Shown: in pieces, positions 5,822-8,084 of the stretch
How the letters are laid out: each line of letters starts with the position of its first letter
Position numbering within the stretch: position 1 is the stretch's first letter
From: Prevotella sp. UBA5387
GTDB lineage: Bacteria; Bacteroidota; Bacteroidia; Bacteroidales; Bacteroidaceae
Direction of reading: 5' to 3'
DNA length: 8,084 nucleotides
NCBI GenBank assembly: GCA_002407775.1
Contig: DHOP01000099.1
Coordinates: 1-8,084, forward strand
Notes under the pieces: model-generated
Database searches by the model: none
The model's input: the letters and a program-made list of their open reading frames with translations, nothing else
What the model was told of the DNA's origin: nothing
Position numbers and translations under genes: made by a program

Positions 5822-7768
5822 ATGAAACTTAAACGTAAACTTTTGACTGGTCTTGCTATTGGTATTGCTCTATTTCAGGGTACTAACATGGCAAAGGCTG
5901 CAGTAGATCCTAATTTTTACATCTTTCTTTGCTTCGGGCAATCCAATATGGAGGGGAATGCGAAGATTGAGCCTCAGGATCTGAGAGATGTAGATCCACG
6001 ATTCCAAATGATGGCTGCATCCAACGACTCTTCTCGAACCCGAAATATTGGAGAATGGTACACGGCAATTCCGCCTCTTTGTAGGCAGTGGACAGGACTT
6101 ACTCCTGCTGATTATTTCGGGCGAACCATGGTTGACCGTCTACCAAAGAATGTTCGGGTAGGTGTAATCAATGTGGCTATCGGGGGATGCCATATTGAAA
6201 CCTTTATGCAGGACTCTATTGGTAAATATATTAAGACAAAGGCTCCTAATTGGATGCTTAATATCTTAAAGGATTATGACAATGATCCGTACAAGCGTTT
6301 AGTAACAGTAGCTAAGTTGGCACAGAAAGACGGAGTCATTAAGGGTATCTTACTACATCAAGGAGAGTCAAATACCGGCGATAGACGTTGGCCCGACAAG
6401 GTAAATACCGTATATCAAAAGTTGCTCAACGATCTTAATCTCTGCGCTTCAGATGTTCCCCTTCTTGCTGGAGAAGTTGTCAAAGCTCATGGAAAGGGAC
6501 TGTGTATAGCCATGAACCCGATTATCGACGCCCTTCCTCTTACTATCCCAACGGCTCATGTCATATCTTCTGAAGGCTTGTCTAGTGGACCCGACAACTT
6601 GCACTTTGACGCGGCAGGATATAGGGAGCTGGGACGACGGTATGCTTACGAGATGTTGAAGCTCTTGGGGAAGCCCATTTTCAAGACCATTGCCGTTCCA
6701 GAGGATGCGAAAGTGGCATCAACAACAGTTCCAGGCAATGATTATCCAAAGATTGACAAAGAGCGTCGCGGCTACTTCTTGCTCCATGCGCCAATGGCAA
6801 ATAATGTCCAAGTTGATATCTGTGGCAAGCAGTACGACATGCAGCGTGACAACAAAGGTACCTGGACGGGTGTTACTGATCCCCTTGTTGTTGGCTTACA
6901 TTACTATTTTTTCTTAGTAGATGGAGTGCGGTTCTCCGATCCTTCCAGTGATACTTTCTTCGGTTGGAATCGCCTTGCTAGTGGCATTGAGGTGCTAGAG
7001 GATTCTACTGTAACTTACTATCTCCCTCAGGCTGGAGTACCAAAGGGACAGGTACGTTCAGTGCAATATTACGCACAGTCTACTGGCGAATGGCGACGGG
7101 CTATGGTCTATACACCTGCTCAATATGAGAAAGGACGCAAGCGTTATCCCGTGCTCTATCTACAACATGGCATGGGCGAGGACGAAACAGGCTGGAGCAA
7201 GCAAGGGAAGATGCAGAATATCATGGATAATCTTATCAATTCAGGTCAAAGTGTACCAATGATTGTGGTTATGGAGAGTGGTGATGTCAAGGCACCTTTC
7301 AATGGTGGAGGACGAGACGCGGGGGTAAGCACTTATGGAACAAGTTTCTATAAAGTGTTGCTCAACGACCTCATTCCAATGATCGATAACAACTTCCGTA
7401 CCATTGCTAACCGTGAGAATCGTGCGATGGCAGGCCTGTCTTGGGGTGGTCATCAAACATTCGATGTGGTATTTCAGAATCTTGACAAGTTTTCTTATGC
7501 CGGAGCGTTCAGTGGAGCTATCTTCGGGTTGGACGTTAACAAGACTTACGGTGGCATCTTTTCTCGTCCAGAGGAAGTCAATAGTAAGCTGCACTACCTC
7601 TTCCTTGGTTGTGGGAGTGAAGAAAACATTGGCACTGCTAAGCTAATAGAAGATTTGCATAACGCAGGTGTCAGGTATGACAGTTACGTTTCTCCTGGAA
7701 CGGCCCATGAGTGGCTCACCTGGAGACGGTGCTTAAAAGAATTTGTTCCGCACCTTTTTAAGAAATAA
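5822..7768 (+). CDS. Secreted two-domain esterase: SGNH/CE6-like acetylesterase plus CE1 feruloyl-esterase-like domain
   Basis: Predicted plant-polysaccharide esterase of 648 aa. A type I signal peptide (KLKRK, hydrophobic 8-19) is likely cleaved after AKA (24-26). Domain 1 (about 30-285) is an SGNH/SASA hydrolase: nucleophile Ser41 in GQSNMEG, IGG (120-122), HQGESN (179-184), and the DxxH pair Asp258/His261. This matches the CE6 acetylxylan-esterase style. Residues about 310-395 form a beta-rich E-set/CBM48-like module (YFLLHAPMANNVQVDICG, then a GLHYYFFLVDG strand pair). Domain 2 (about 405-648) is a CE1-type alpha/beta hydrolase: LYLQHGMGEDETGW (445-458), nucleophile Ser540 in GLSWGG, a probable acid at Glu600 or Glu601 (GCGSEE), and His629 in GTAHEW. 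The family role would be removal of acetyl and feruloyl groups from xylan side chains in the periplasm. It appears monocistronic, with its own promoter and terminator. No lipobox or type IX sorting domain is seen. Exact substrates are inferred; sialate O-acetylesterase is an alternative for domain 1. Confidence 0.92.
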   Translation: MKLKRKLLTGLAIGIALFQGTNMAKAAVDPNFYIFLCFGQSNMEGNAKIEPQDLRDVDPRFQMMAASNDSSRTRNIGEWYTAIPPLCRQWTGLTPADYFGRTMVDRLPKNVRVGVINVAIGGCHIETFMQDSIGKYIKTKAPNWMLNILKDYDNDPYKRLVTVAKLAQKDGVIKGILLHQGESNTGDRRWPDKVNTVYQKLLNDLNLCASDVPLLAGEVVKAHGKGLCIAMNPIIDALPLTIPTAHVISSEGLSSGPDNLHFDAAGYRELGRRYAYEMLKLLGKPIFKTIAVPEDAKVASTTVPGNDYPKIDKERRGYFLLHAPMANNVQVDICGKQYDMQRDNKGTWTGVTDPLVVGLHYYFFLVDGVRFSDPSSDTFFGWNRLASGIEVLEDSTVTYYLPQAGVPKGQVRSVQYYAQSTGEWRRAMVYTPAQYEKGRKRYPVLYLQHGMGEDETGWSKQGKMQNIMDNLINSGQSVPMIVVMESGDVKAPFNGGGRDAGVSTYGTSFYKVLLNDLIPMIDNNFRTIANRENRAMAGLSWGGHQTFDVVFQNLDKFSYAGAFSGAIFGLDVNKTYGGIFSRPEEVNSKLHYLFLGCGSEENIGTAKLIEDLHNAGVRYDSYVSPGTAHEWLTWRRCLKEFVPHLFKK

Positions 7769-7821
7769 TAAGAATAATATAAGAAAGCCAAACTAGATAT
7801 TAGTAATACAAAGGCAATCAT

Positions 7822-7866
7822 TCGAAGCAACTTCAACGACATGTTGGGGTTGCTTCGATTGTTTTT
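7822..7866 (+). terminator. Strong intrinsic terminator after the esterase gene
   Basis: A 16-bp stem with two G·U pairs and no bulge (arms 7822-7837 and 7843-7858) closes a 5-nt GACAT loop, followed by TTGTTTTT (7859-7866). It begins 53 nt after the TAA stop; a second in-frame TAA follows the first directly. Confidence 0.93.
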
Positions 7867-8020
7867 CTATATTGCTTTTATCCTTGTTTAAGAAGTAGAA
7901 GCATAACGTTATTTAATGCAACTATTGCATTTTTTCCTATATATGACATGTTTCAATTTGAAACATTATTATTTTGGCGACTTACAAAAATCGTTTGACG
8001 GATAAATAAATTTCAGAAAT
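7867..8020. other. AT-rich non-coding spacer with two small palindromes
   Basis: No gene is seen on either strand. Two short symmetric elements stand out. AATGCAA/TTGCATT (7915-7921 and 7925-7931, 3-nt loop) is followed by four T residues and is terminator-like but weak. ATGTTTCA/TGAAACAT (7948-7955 and 7959-7966) is a near-perfect 19-bp palindrome with the look of a regulator site, although no + strand gene follows within the window. Confidence 0.5.
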
Positions 8021-8050
8021 AAAAAAAAGGATATAACCATTGGTTTATCC
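8021..8050 (-). terminator. Intrinsic terminator downstream of the tRNA gene
   Basis: Read on the minus strand, GGATA and AACC pair with GGTT and TATCC (9 bp, one bulged A, 3-nt AAT loop; 8050-8029), followed by eight T residues (8028-8021). It starts 14 nt after the tRNA 3' end and faces the esterase terminator, so the two units are convergent. Confidence 0.87.
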
Positions 8051-8063
8051 TCTTCAGTTTGTG

Positions 8064-8084
8064 TGCGCCCTTAGGGATTCGAAC
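8064..8084 (-). tRNA. tRNA gene, 3' end only (identity unresolved, possibly Arg)
   Basis: On the minus strand the sequence reads as the end of a tRNA: T-loop TTCGAAT (8083-8077), T-stem 3' arm CCCTA (8076-8072), acceptor 3' arm AGGGCGC (8071-8065) and discriminator A (8064). The next bases are CAC, so the CCA tail is not encoded and must be added enzymatically, as is usual in Bacteroidetes. The 5' part and anticodon lie beyond the window. A predicted 5' acceptor arm of GCGCCCT would fit an arginine tRNA, but this is a guess. Confidence 0.85.

Noticed and set aside
7241..7594. 117-aa minus-strand open frame inside the esterase gene
   Set aside because: It lies wholly opposite the strongly supported CE1 domain, has no recognisable motif and no start signals.
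8029..8050. The tRNA-side hairpin as a bidirectional terminator
   Set aside because: On the + strand it is followed by TCTTCAGTTTG rather than a T-tract, so it should work only on the minus strand.

Overview
The window looks like chromosomal DNA from a gut or rumen member of the Bacteroidetes, most likely Prevotella or a close relative. Three things point there. The gene block ileS – TraR/DksA-like – lspA – DUF4296 lipoprotein is one I recall from Bacteroidetes genomes. Shine-Dalgarno signals are nearly absent, and one good match to the Bacteroidetes -7 element (TAnnTTTG) lies upstream of the last gene. The base composition is moderately AT-rich, with AT-rich spacers. The genus is an inference from protein style, not a proof.

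Left part (1-5398), all on the + strand. The window opens inside ileS, here a eukaryote-like isoleucyl-tRNA synthetase with a KMSKH signature. A 74-nt gap follows, then a cysteine-free TraR/DksA-like protein. lspA (signal peptidase II) starts one base after that stop codon. A DUF4296 lipoprotein overlaps the lspA stop by 4 nt (ATGA), and a secreted C69-family dipeptidase starts 42 nt later. These five genes look like one transcription unit, closed by a strong intrinsic terminator at 5432-5467. The theme is translation and envelope housekeeping: LspA would process the lipoprotein encoded beside it. The dipeptidase is probably a passenger.

Middle (5399-5821) is a 423-nt non-coding spacer. It holds the terminator, a small cluster of ACGGCA/TGCCGT repeats (5491-5549) that can form alternative hairpins, an 8-bp inverted repeat (5692-5745), and a probable promoter -7 element just before the next gene.

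Right part (5822-7768) encodes one 648-aa secreted two-domain esterase. An SGNH/SASA-type (CE6-like) acetylesterase is joined through an E-set/CBM48-like module to a CE1 feruloyl-esterase-like alpha/beta hydrolase. This fits removal of acetyl and feruloyl groups from plant xylan. It has its own promoter and a very strong terminator (7822-7866). The remaining ~200 nt are AT-rich with two small palindromes. The window ends with the 3' end of a minus-strand tRNA gene and its terminator.

I see no insertion sequence, CRISPR array, phage gene or defence system, and no clearly new multi-gene system. The most unusual items are the cysteine-free DksA-like protein, the two-esterase fusion, and the repeat cluster in the spacer.
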